Origin: Collinsella sp. AF23-2
Lineage (GTDB): Bacteria; Actinomycetota; Coriobacteriia; Coriobacteriales; Coriobacteriaceae
Length of the DNA: 64,000 bases
Direction of reading: 5' to 3'
Assembly (NCBI RefSeq): GCF_003459245.1
Contig: NZ_QRVG01000001.1
Location: 186,001-250,000, forward strand
The notes below the pieces were generated by a model. The model was given only the letters and a program-made list of their open reading frames with translations. It did no database searches and was not told the origin of the DNA. Below, piece by piece: positions 8,697-16,991 of this stretch (within the stretch, counting starts at the first letter, position 1; every line of letters begins with the position of its first letter). The translations under genes and the position numbers were made by a program.

Positions 8697-8727
8697 CTGC
8701 CATTTGGGGACGGGGTGGAAATGGCAG
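8697..8727. repeat. REP-like hairpin, copy 1 (GGGGACGG core)
   Basis: CTGCCATTT (8697-8705) pairs perfectly with AAATGGCAG (8719-8727) around the core GGGGACGGGGTGG. A second hairpin with the same TTGGGGACGG core but a different stem lies at 9886-9916. Confidence 0.6.
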
Positions 8728-8759
8728 ATTCTCTCGCCCTTTGAGACTTGGCAAATAAG

Positions 8760-8796
8760 AAGGCCGCCCATTTTTGTGATGGGCGGCCTTCGTTTT
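8760..8796. terminator. Bidirectional intrinsic terminator
   Basis: A perfect 11-bp stem, AAGGCCGCCCA (8760-8770) with TGGGCGGCCTT (8780-8790), lies between convergent genes. T-rich sequence follows on the plus strand (CGTTTT). Confidence 0.85.
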
Positions 8797-8831
8797 GGGC
8801 TGTTGAGACGGGCGCGGCCGGAATGGCCGTT

Positions 8832-9197
8832 TTAGCCCTCGGCGATGCTGTCGAGGATGCTGCGCATGATGGACACCAGGATGCTGCCCATAAAGGCCGA
8901 TCCAAAGCTGGCGATGGAGATGCCCGCGCCCAGCAGATTGACCGACAGATAGCTGGCCAGCTCGAGCATAAAGCTGTTGACTACGAGCTGAAAAATACCC
9001 AGCGTAATGATCGTGAGCGGCAGCGAGATAACCGTCAGGAACGGCTTGACGAGCGAATCGACGATGTTCAGGAACAGTCCCACGAAGGCGAAACAGACCC
9101 AGGCCTCGGCAAAACCGAAGGGCTGGATGCCGGGGACGAGGAACGTGGCAATCGCGATGGCGATCGAGGTAAAGAGCCAGTTAAGCATAAAGCGCAT
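8832..9197 (-). CDS. Phage holin family 4 superfamily II-type membrane protein
   Basis: A 121-residue, very hydrophobic protein with about four transmembrane helices. It starts MRFMLNWLFTSIAIAIATFL and contains the conserved block NIVDSLVKPFLTVISLPLTI typical of the Phage_holin_4_2 (PF04020-like) family. Despite the name, these chromosomal proteins have no shown lytic role. The ATG at 9197 has GAAAGGA just upstream. It is convergent with the Rrf2 gene and stands alone; no phage genes are near. Confidence 0.8.
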   Translation of the reverse strand: MRFMLNWLFTSIAIAIATFLVPGIQPFGFAEAWVCFAFVGLFLNIVDSLVKPFLTVISLPLTIITLGIFQLVVNSFMLELASYLSVNLLGAGISIASFGSAFMGSILVSIMRSILDSIAEG

Positions 9198-9521
9198 GGT
9201 GTGAATCCTTTCTTGCGCAGGGTGCGTCGGTGTCGCGTGAAGCGGTTTGCTGCGGCAGCTTGGACGGCCGCTCGGGTGTGCCGCCTTGTTCGGCCGCCCA
9301 TTGTCTCAGATATTCGTGGAGCTTACGTGCGCATTCGGTTTCAAAACGGCGTTCGTCCTAGAAAACGCGCCGCTGGCAGAGAGTTTTGTCGCTTTAGTTT
9401 GGTGGTGTGCTAAACTGCTACGGGCAAAAGCCACAGGCGTTGCCCTATTGCATAGAACGGGCGAACGATGCCCGATGTCAGTATCAACTTCGATGCCTTT
9501 TGGCGGGTTTGGCGGTGATCG
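9198..9521. other. 324-base intergenic region
   Basis: A divergent promoter region between the holin-like gene and the TrpR-like gene. I see TTGTCG and TAAACT boxes around 9386-9416 with poor spacing, and a small dyad, CGGGC-N7-GCCCG, near 9459-9475. No RNA gene or supported open reading frame is visible. Confidence 0.4.
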
Positions 9522-9821
9522 ATGAATATCGAGAACATGTTTGACAAGCCTGATGTCAAGCAGCTGGTCCACGCATTTAGTCTTTTGGATGACGAGAAGG
9601 ATATCCAAGCGTTTTTGACCGATATCTGCACGCCGCGCGAGATCTGCGATCTATCGCAGCGTCTGCAGGTTGCGCGTTATCTGGATGAGGGCGAGCCTTA
9701 TGTTGAGGTTCAGGCCCGCACCGGCGCTTCGTCCACTACGGTGAGCCGCGTTTCAAAGGCACTCAACGGCGAGTACGGCGGCTATCGCAAGATCCTCATC
9801 AAACTGGAGGATGGCGAGTAG
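9522..9821 (+). CDS. YerC/YecD family TrpR-related protein
   Basis: A 99-residue all-helical DNA-binding protein of the TrpR/YerC family. The segment LTDICTPREICDLSQRLQVARYL is followed by the helix-turn-helix VQARTGASSTTVSRVSKAL. YerC-like proteins are poorly characterised, and no tryptophan genes are nearby, so it is unlikely to be a true TrpR. It starts at an ATG with a weak GCGGTG site. A terminator follows, so the gene appears monocistronic. Confidence 0.85.
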   Translation: MNIENMFDKPDVKQLVHAFSLLDDEKDIQAFLTDICTPREICDLSQRLQVARYLDEGEPYVEVQARTGASSTTVSRVSKALNGEYGGYRKILIKLEDGE

Positions 9822-9848
9822 GCCAGCGGCAACAAACGAATTGCGCAG

Positions 9849-9873
9849 AACCGTCCCTTCGGGGGCGGTTTTT
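9849..9873 (+). terminator. Intrinsic terminator after the TrpR-like gene
   Basis: AACCGTCCC (9849-9857) pairs, with one G-U pair, with GGGGGCGGTT, followed by TTT. Confidence 0.75.
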
Positions 9874-9885
9874 GTGTGTCGAAAT

Positions 9886-9916
9886 TGATCCCTTGGGGAC
9901 GGAGGAAAACGGATCA
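9886..9916. repeat. REP-like hairpin, copy 2 (GGGGACGG core)
   Basis: TGATCC (9886-9891) pairs with GGATCA (9911-9916) around the core TTGGGGACGGAGG. The core matches that of the hairpin at 8697-8727 while the stem sequence differs completely, with complementarity kept. Confidence 0.55.
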
Positions 9917-10007
9917 TCGAGGGGATCTGGTGCATTGGGGTCAGGTTGTCCGTGCAGGCGGGTAGGATAGATGCGTTGAATATTGCGAACGGTTTGAGTG
10001 GAGGACC

Positions 10008-13000
10008 ATGCCTGTTCGAATCTATACCACTAATGCCGGCACGGATTTGAGCGATGCCGAGGCGGCGCTGCTGGCCGACCTGGCTGCCCGCCACGGGCGC
10101 GCTGTTCTGTTGGCGCCAACATTTGCCGAGCTCGACCTGTGCCGTCATGATGCGGCAGAAGCTGGGGTTTCGCTGGGTATCGACTACAAGACGCCCACAT
10201 CGTGGCTCCGCTCGCTGTGGGAGCTTATGGGCGATGGCCGCAGCTTTGTGGATAACCTTCAGCGCCAGATGCTGTTCTCGGACATGATCGACCGCCGCGA
10301 CGACGCTGCTCTGCAGCCGCTCTCGCGCAGCCAAGGCATGGTACGCATGCTTGCGCGTATGGCCCGCGACGTGTTGCCGGGCGTGGCGGGGACGGGCGAC
10401 GAACGCCGTCGCGATGCCGCCGCTCGGCCCGAGCCCAAAAGCGACGCCGAGGCCCGCGTGTTCGAGCTGTTGAGCGCCTATGCGAGCGGCTTGGATCGTC
10501 GAGACATGGTCGAGCCCTGCGAGGCGGCTGACCTTATGGCCGAGGTGCTGACAGACAACCTTCCGGCGTGCACCCGCGCCGTCTGCGTGCGTGGGGTCAC
10601 GTCGTTTACGCATAGCCTGCTCGAGCTGTTGTCGGCCGTGGCGAGCAGCGGGGGAGAGGTTGTCGTGCTGCTCGCTTGCGAGCAGGCGGCGATGCGCGAG
10701 GACCTGGCTGCCGCCTTTGATGCCCGCGGTGTGCTGTTTGAGGCCGCCCCGTTGGGGGAGGACGCCGGCGCGTCCGAGACCGCTTCTGTGCCTGCTGCTC
10801 AGCCTATTTTTATAGAGGTGGCCGGCCCCCATGCCCGCGCCCGCGCTTATGTGGATGCTCTCGAGAACCTGGTCACGGCATGTGATGAGTCCGTGTCGCG
10901 CGACGGCGCCGCGACAAACTCCGACCCCACGCGCGTGCTCGTGGTTTCCGCCCGGGCACCCCAGCTGTTCGGCGAACTCGCTGCCCGTTTGGCGGCGCGC
11001 CACGTTGCTGCCGAGACGGCCGAGTTCACGGCGTTTTCCCAATCCATTGCGGGCAGGCAGTTCACGGCGCTCGCCAATCTGATCGAGCGCATGAAGGCCG
11101 CCGACGAGGGCACCGCCTCCAAGACCGAGTGGTGGCCCGCCCCGGAGCTTACTGACTGGATCTACAGTCCGCTTTCGGGCGCCGATGCCGCCAGCGCGCG
11201 AACCTTCGATAAGAACATGCGACTGTCGCGCAGCAAGACCACTGCGGGCGTCAAGAGCCTGCTGCAGAGCGTGCAGGGCCAGGTGAGGGGCGCGCGTAAA
11301 GCGGCGAGCGACGAGAACTGGTTTAAGAACGTGCCGTGCGTGGTCTCGGACGTGTTCCAGGCGCTGTGGCGCGACAAGCCCGTGACGGCGCTCAAGGCCA
11401 TGCTTGCCGTTGCCGAGGCACTGCCCGATCGCGCGCTTGGTGGTCTCGACGGTCAGGCCCGTCGCCAGGCGGAGGTGGCCCTGCTGCGCCACGGGATCGA
11501 CATCCTTATGAACGATGCTCGCGCGCTCGACGTGTCGCAGGCCGCGACCGTGCCCGTGCTCGATGACATTCGCACCAAGGTGGACAAGCGTAGCGCCGCC
11601 TACGATTACGAGACCTACGAGGTTGACCGTGCGCCACGCGCCCAGGTTCGCTTTGCTTCGCTTGCCGATGCGGCGGCCCTGCGCCCCGGCAGCTACGATG
11701 CCGTGCTGTTTGCCGACGTCGACCTGGACAGTTATCCGCTCTCACATGAGGAGGGCCCGCTGGCAACGCTGACGGCAGAGTTAGATCGCAGCGGTGTGAC
11801 GCTTGAGCCTGCGGCCTTGCTGCGCGCACGCTTTGGCCGCGCGATACAAGCGTCGCGTGGTCCGGTTACGCTCGCCCGTGTGACCCACGATCGTCAGGCG
11901 CGCGAGTGCTATCCGGCGGCCGTGTGGACCGAGTTGCGGGCGCATGCCGAGGCCGCTAACGATGCTAAGGCCGCTGACGCCGACAAGGCCGCTGACGACG
12001 CTAAGGCCGTTGGCGCCGACAAGGCGAAGTGCGTGGGTGAGGGCGATATCGTAAGGGACTTCGATCCCGCGGCAGGCGAAGGTCTTAGGCGCGAGCGCGT
12101 GACCTGCGAAGCTCCTCAGCATCTGAGCGATGAAGCCATTCCGTATTTGGTCCTGCGTCGTCGCGATGGCGAGGGCGAGGATGCGCCGCTGGTGCCGCGC
12201 CTGACGTCTGCCTCGCAGATCGAGGCCTATTCGACCTGCCCGCTATGCTGGTTCGTCTCGTACCGCGTGAAGCCCCAGTCGATCGACGCTGGCTTTGGCA
12301 ATATGGAGAAGGGCAACTTTGTCCACGACGTGCTGGAACACTTGCATGCCCGTCTGCCCCAGGAGGGCATGGAGCGCGTGACGCCCGAGAATCTGCCGCG
12401 CGCTCAGGAGCTGCTGCGCGAGATCTTTGACGAGACGTTGGCCGAGCACGCCGGCAAGCGAGGCACGGAGGGCCCGCTTGTGCCGCTCTCCCCGGTGGAG
12501 GAGCGGCAGGTGGCCGAGATTTTGCCGCAGCTGGAGGGCGTGCTTGCCTACGAGTCCGAGGCGCTTGCCCCCTTTGCTCCGCGCTATCTGGAGTTTGCCT
12601 TTAACGATCTTAAAGTTGAGTATGCCGGCTGGCCGCTCGGCGGGCGCATCGACCGCGTGGATGTGGATGCCGAGAATCGCGCCGTGGTAATCGACTACAA
12701 GCATCGTTCGGGTGTCGAGGAGTTTAAGCTCGCCGACCCCACGGTTCGCGACGAGGAGTCGGGTGAGGCCCCCATCGATGATCCGCGCTGGCTACCGCCC
12801 CATACCCAGACACTCATCTACGCGCAGGCCATGCGCCGGGCGCTGGATTTGGACACCCGCGCGGCGCTCTACTTTTCGACCAAGGGCGGCAAGCCGGCGT
12901 TGCGCGGTGCCGCGAGCGCCGAGCTGCTCGAGGAAGAGCGCGGTGACGGCCGCATTCCGGGCCTTAAGAAGGGCTTTCCGGGCGAGGGCGGCAACATGGA

Positions 13001-13160
13001 CTTCGATGCGCTGCTCGACCGCGTGGAGGCCGGCATCGCCGAGCGCTTGCGCGAACTCGAGGCGGGCGACGTCGCCGCTGTCGATCCGACGTCGGCGCAG
13101 GCCGCGCATGCGCGCTGCTCGTATAACCACGAAGGAACGTTTGTAAGGAGGGACGTGTAG
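10008..13160 (+). CDS. addB: AddB-like helicase-exonuclease subunit (PD-(D/E)XK)
   Basis: A 1050-residue partner of AddA in double-strand break resection. Its N-terminal half is a diverged, Walker-A-less helicase-like region. A RecB-type nuclease starts near residue 735 (SQIEAYSTCPLCWF) and has the catalytic GGRIDRVD and VVIDYKH motifs around residues 877-899. B. subtilis AddB uses C801 plus a C-terminal Cx2Cx5C to hold a 4Fe-4S cluster; here C744 and C747 are present, but the C-terminus has only one cysteine (ARCSYNH), so the cluster is probably absent. An in-frame, Ala/Lys/Asp-rich tandem repeat interrupts the protein around 11956-12031. The start has GGAGG 4 bases upstream. addA follows after 3 bases. 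Confidence 0.8.
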   Translation: MPVRIYTTNAGTDLSDAEAALLADLAARHGRAVLLAPTFAELDLCRHDAAEAGVSLGIDYKTPTSWLRSLWELMGDGRSFVDNLQRQMLFSDMIDRRDDAALQPLSRSQGMVRMLARMARDVLPGVAGTGDERRRDAAARPEPKSDAEARVFELLSAYASGLDRRDMVEPCEAADLMAEVLTDNLPACTRAVCVRGVTSFTHSLLELLSAVASSGGEVVVLLACEQAAMREDLAAAFDARGVLFEAAPLGEDAGASETASVPAAQPIFIEVAGPHARARAYVDALENLVTACDESVSRDGAATNSDPTRVLVVSARAPQLFGELAARLAARHVAAETAEFTAFSQSIAGRQFTALANLIERMKAADEGTASKTEWWPAPELTDWIYSPLSGADAASARTFDKNMRLSRSKTTAGVKSLLQSVQGQVRGARKAASDENWFKNVPCVVSDVFQALWRDKPVTALKAMLAVAEALPDRALGGLDGQARRQAEVALLRHGIDILMNDARALDVSQAATVPVLDDIRTKVDKRSAAYDYETYEVDRAPRAQVRFASLADAAALRPGSYDAVLFADVDLDSYPLSHEEGPLATLTAELDRSGVTLEPAALLRARFGRAIQASRGPVTLARVTHDRQARECYPAAVWTELRAHAEAANDAKAADADKAADDAKAVGADKAKCVGEGDIVRDFDPAAGEGLRRERVTCEAPQHLSDEAIPYLVLRRRDGEGEDAPLVPRLTSASQIEAYSTCPLCWFVSYRVKPQSIDAGFGNMEKGNFVHDVLEHLHARLPQEGMERVTPENLPRAQELLREIFDETLAEHAGKRGTEGPLVPLSPVEERQVAEILPQLEGVLAYESEALAPFAPRYLEFAFNDLKVEYAGWPLGGRIDRVDVDAENRAVVIDYKHRSGVEEFKLADPTVRDEESGEAPIDDPRWLPPHTQTLIYAQAMRRALDLDTRAALYFSTKGGKPALRGAASAELLEEERGDGRIPGLKKGFPGEGGNMDFDALLDRVEAGIAERLRELEAGDVAAVDPTSAQAAHARCSYNHEGTFVRRDV

Positions 13161-13163
13161 ACC

Positions 13164-16100
13164 ATGGATCTTTCGACTTTGATGCCGCAACAGCTGCAAG
13201 TCGTCAAAACGCTCGACCGCCCGCTGTTTGTCTCGGCGGGCGCCGGTTCGGGCAAGACCTTTACCCTTACGCGCCGCATCGTCTACGCGCTCTCGCCCGA
13301 ATCCGGTCCGTTTGTCGAGCATCTGGACCAAGTGCTCGCCATTACCTTTACCAAAGACGCTGCGGCCGAGATTCGCGACCGCGTGCGCCGTGCGCTTATC
13401 GACGAGGGGATGGACGAGGAGGCCCTGACGGTCGACGACGCTTGGATTTCGACCATTCACGGCATGTGCTCGCGCATCCTGCGCGCGCATGCGCTGGAGC
13501 TGGGCATCGACCCCGAGTTCACGGTGCTTACCGATACCGATGAGCTTATGGATCAGGCTGTTGAGCATGTGCTGGGGCGCGCGACGGCGCCCGATGCCGC
13601 GTCCGAGCTCGCCGCTTCGCTCAAGGCCCTCTACGCTTGGTATCCCATGGCGGGCGAGGGCGGGCAGTTTGGCGCCGGTACCACCATCAAAGGCCTGGTG
13701 CGCGACCTGCTGGAGCTCTCGAGCCAGCTGCCGGGCGGGATGGACGATGTGTGCGTGGCGCGTGGCCAGGCCGACACCTCGGCGCTTGCCGATGCCTATC
13801 GTGCGGCGCTGGGCGCAAGCAAGGCCACGACCGAGAAAGCGCAGGTGGCGCTCGAGGCCATCGACGCGTTCGAGGCGAGCGGCAAGACCATGGCGGATGT
13901 GGCGCGGCTCATGATGTCATGCAGCATGCCTCGGGCGAGTAAGATGTTCCCAAAGGAGAATGTCGAGCTTCTCAAGGCAGAGGCTGCCGACACGTTCGTC
14001 AATATTGTGCTGGCTTGCGGTGACCCGGCACTTGATGCGCTGACGGGGCTTGCCCGTGCCGTAGAGACGGAGTACCGTGCGCTCAAGGCTGACCAGTCCG
14101 CACTCGACAATAACGATCTGTTGCGCATGGCATACGAGGCGCTGCGCGATTATCCCGCCATCCGAGCCGCCTACGAGGGCCGCTTTAAGATGGTCATGAT
14201 TGACGAGTTCCAAGATACCGACCAGATGCAGGTCGATCTGATTCGCTATCTGACGGGCGCGGGGGAGCGCGCGCTGTGCACCGTGGGCGATGCGCAGCAG
14301 TCGATCTACCGCTTCCGTGGCGCCGAGGTCGAGGTATTCCGTCGCCAGGAGCGCAAGGTGGGCTCCTCTGCTGCGCCCGAGACGGCTGCCGTCTCCGATG
14401 TCCCCGCCGGCGAGCTCGTCAAGCTCGTGCGCAACTTCCGCAGCCACGATGAGGTGCTGCGCTATGTGGCGCGCGTCTTTGACGGCGATACTGGTGGTTT
14501 GATGCAGGGGTTCTTGGATCTTGAGCCGAGTGACGATCGCGAGGACAAGCTCAAGGCAAAGGCTTCGCGCCGCCAGGCGGTCTTCGTTGCCGGTGGCAGC
14601 ACGCAGGAGCGAACGCAGGCGAAAGCTCGTGCGATTGCCGAGCGTTTCCGCGCGCTTGCCGATAAAGAACAGCCCCAGGGCAGCATGGTCCTGCTGCTGG
14701 GTCGCATGACCAACGCCGATGTCTATGCGCAGGCCTTCCGCGACCAGGGGCTCGACTGCGTCATCGCGGGCGGCTCGGTCTTTGCCCAAGCAGCCGAGGT
14801 GCAGACGGTGCGCGCCCTGGTGTGCGCGCTTGCCAATCCGGCCGATACGGCGCAGGGCCTTATGCCGCTGCTGGCCTCGCCGATGTTTGCGCTCGGCGCC
14901 CAGGAGTTCCTGGCGCTGGCGACCAAGCTCGATAGCGAGACGGGTGAGACCTCGCGCCGGAATATCGACGCGGGCATCATGAGCGATTTCGACGTGCCGG
15001 GCTTGCAGGGCTTGCCGCTCGTGACGCGCGCCCGCGAGGTGCTACGCTACGCACTTCGTCGCGTGGGGCGCGATTCGTTCGCCGCCGTCGCGCGCGACGC
15101 GGTCAATGCCTCCGGCTGGTTCGTGCGCCTGGCGCAGCGCGGTCCCGAGGGCAAGGCCATTGCCGCCAACGTGCTCAAGGCTCTCGACGCCGTGGCCGAG
15201 GCGGAGGCCGAGTTCGGCAACTCGCCGCGCTCCATTGCGCTCGCCTTCGACCGCTTCTTGGCGGGCAAGGAGGCCCCGGGCGCGCTCAACGAGGAGGGTG
15301 ACGGCGCGGTACGCATCATGACCGTGCATGCGTCCAAGGGTCTGGAGTATCCGGTCGTGGCGGTCGCCGAGTGCTTTGGCGTGCGTAAGTCCTCGGGTGC
15401 GGCGCAGATGGGTCGCGTCGACGGTGGGGCGCAAGTCGTGGCGCTGCCGGCTCGTTTCGATGGCGTTAAGCTTGCCGACGGGACCTTCGTGAAGGGCGAT
15501 GACGTCAAAAAGCAGTTTGAACACGCGTTTAAGGGCAAGGGCACGTCGCTGTGGCTGCCGCCGGAGCTTATGGAGGACGTCTGCGCGACGGGCTCTCCCG
15601 CCGAGGCGTTTGCCCGCCTGCGCAACGCCGACCTGCAGCTTTCGCTCGAGGAGCGGGCTCGTCTGCTCTATGTCGCCATGACGCGAGCGCGCGAGTTGGT
15701 CATTTTGGCGATGGACGCCGGCGTGAGCCGCGGCAAGGTGACGGCGCCGACCTTCGATGTCGAGACGGATCTGACCTACGACGTGCTGCGCCGCATCCTG
15801 CCGACCGACAGTCTGGACATGCCGCAGCTCGATAGCGACCGTTTGGTGTTCGACAACTCCCAGCCGGGCGACTACGAGCTCATCTCGCTGTCGGACTTTA
15901 CGTTTGGCGAGCAGGCGTCTGAGGCTAACGCTTCGCTGGATGCCGAGGGCAGGCTTGTTCGCGGCGATGTCGATGTCGCTGATAATGCTTCGCGCTCAAC
16001 TGTGCCCGGTCCTGCCGACCCCAAGGCCGATTCATTTGAGCTTGTGTATCCCCAGGCAGCGGGCGTGCGCATGGGCATCTGTCCGTATCCGATGCGTGAC

Positions 16101-16790
16101 TCGTATAGCTACTCGTCAATCGCCGCGGCGCTGCATGCCGAGGCCGAGGACCGTGCCGCCGAGACGCGCGTGCCCATGGACGAGGCTGGCGATGATGCGG
16201 AGTCGGATGGCTCGGAGATGACGGATGCAGACGTGGCCGCCGTTGAGCCTGCCGGCAACCCCATGGCGCTGGGCTCGGCGTTCCATGCCGCCTGCCAGTG
16301 GCTGATCGAGATGGGTGCCGATGAGCTGCCCGCCGCGCGTGCCGATGCGCTGGCGCGTCTGTGGCGCCTGACGCCGGAGCAGCGCGAGCGCTTCGACGTC
16401 GCCCTGGACCGCTGGCTCAAGTCGGCTGTTCGTGCCGACCTGCTCGCGTGGCCGTGCGTTCGTGCCGAGGTACCATTCTTCTCGCTGGGTTGCGAAGACG
16501 AGGACATTGCCCGCTACGGTGCATATGCCGAGGGCGCCATCGATGCACTGGCCACCGACCCGGCCGATCCGTCGCGCGCGCTGGTCATCGACTACAAGAC
16601 GGGTGGCACGCCGGACGAGACGCCGGAGGAGCTGCAGGAGAAACACGCCTTGCAGACGCGCGTTTACGCCGACGTTCTGCACAAGGCGGGCTTTGAGGCC
16701 GTGACCGTCAAGTTCGTTCGCGTGGAGCAGGCGAATCCAACCATCTTCGTCGAACCCGCCGAGCCTCAGGTAGTCACCTACAACCTCTAG
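13164..16790 (+). CDS. addA: AddA-like helicase-nuclease subunit (UvrD family)
   Basis: A 1208-residue UvrD-like ATP-dependent helicase with a C-terminal nuclease, the AddA subunit of the break-processing complex. The Q-motif and Walker A (SAGAGSGKT, residues 24-32) are at the N-terminus, and motif II, MIDEFQDTDQ, is near residue 346. Motif VI lies in LEERARLLYVAMTRARE. The PD-(D/E)XK nuclease is EGAIDAL followed by LVIDYKTGG around residues 1123-1150. It is coupled to addB, with its ribosome binding site GGAGGG inside the end of addB. Loading of RecA and presentation of DNA to RuvABC would link it to the ruv genes in this window. Confidence 0.92.
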   Translation: MDLSTLMPQQLQVVKTLDRPLFVSAGAGSGKTFTLTRRIVYALSPESGPFVEHLDQVLAITFTKDAAAEIRDRVRRALIDEGMDEEALTVDDAWISTIHGMCSRILRAHALELGIDPEFTVLTDTDELMDQAVEHVLGRATAPDAASELAASLKALYAWYPMAGEGGQFGAGTTIKGLVRDLLELSSQLPGGMDDVCVARGQADTSALADAYRAALGASKATTEKAQVALEAIDAFEASGKTMADVARLMMSCSMPRASKMFPKENVELLKAEAADTFVNIVLACGDPALDALTGLARAVETEYRALKADQSALDNNDLLRMAYEALRDYPAIRAAYEGRFKMVMIDEFQDTDQMQVDLIRYLTGAGERALCTVGDAQQSIYRFRGAEVEVFRRQERKVGSSAAPETAAVSDVPAGELVKLVRNFRSHDEVLRYVARVFDGDTGGLMQGFLDLEPSDDREDKLKAKASRRQAVFVAGGSTQERTQAKARAIAERFRALADKEQPQGSMVLLLGRMTNADVYAQAFRDQGLDCVIAGGSVFAQAAEVQTVRALVCALANPADTAQGLMPLLASPMFALGAQEFLALATKLDSETGETSRRNIDAGIMSDFDVPGLQGLPLVTRAREVLRYALRRVGRDSFAAVARDAVNASGWFVRLAQRGPEGKAIAANVLKALDAVAEAEAEFGNSPRSIALAFDRFLAGKEAPGALNEEGDGAVRIMTVHASKGLEYPVVAVAECFGVRKSSGAAQMGRVDGGAQVVALPARFDGVKLADGTFVKGDDVKKQFEHAFKGKGTSLWLPPELMEDVCATGSPAEAFARLRNADLQLSLEERARLLYVAMTRARELVILAMDAGVSRGKVTAPTFDVETDLTYDVLRRILPTDSLDMPQLDSDRLVFDNSQPGDYELISLSDFTFGEQASEANASLDAEGRLVRGDVDVADNASRSTVPGPADPKADSFELVYPQAAGVRMGICPYPMRDSYSYSSIAAALHAEAEDRAAETRVPMDEAGDDAESDGSEMTDADVAAVEPAGNPMALGSAFHAACQWLIEMGADELPAARADALARLWRLTPEQRERFDVALDRWLKSAVRADLLAWPCVRAEVPFFSLGCEDEDIARYGAYAEGAIDALATDPADPSRALVIDYKTGGTPDETPEELQEKHALQTRVYADVLHKAGFEAVTVKFVRVEQANPTIFVEPAEPQVVTYNL

Positions 16791-16827
16791 CTCAACCGGA
16801 GCTGCCCACGCCCCATCCCCCAATAAC

Positions 16828-16890
16828 TTGCGGTGGAATACGGACTGTTCTGGCCAAAAAAGCCGCCAAACAGTCCGCATTTCACCGCAA
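16828..16890. repeat. Near-perfect 22-bp inverted repeat before dnaE
   Basis: Arms 16828-16849 and 16869-16890 match at 20 of 22 positions (TTGCGGTG at the outside, CGGACTGTT at the inside) around a loop with AAAAAA. Architecture (22-base arms, 18-19-base A-rich loop) is like that of the hairpin at 424-485, but the sequence differs. It may end addBA transcription or be a dispersed repeat. Confidence 0.65.
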
Positions 16891-16991
16891 CTGCAAGAGG
16901 AGCCGTGTGGGTTTGGCTAGGTTCGGGTGCCGTCCGCGCCGTGCGGTAAAATCGTTCAGTCAGAACACGAACCCGCATCGGAGCTCATCAC

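Noticed and set aside
8832-9197. Prophage remnant, because of the holin-like protein
   Set aside because: No lysin, portal, terminase, integrase or other phage gene is near; this holin-like family is common on chromosomes.
8748-9413. A 221-codon plus-strand frame opposite the holin-like gene
   Set aside because: It starts in the terminator stem and is the Asp/Arg-rich mirror of a four-helix membrane protein.
9753-11492. A 579-codon minus-strand frame across the addB start
   Set aside because: It crosses the YerC terminator and the addB ribosome site and has shadow-type composition.
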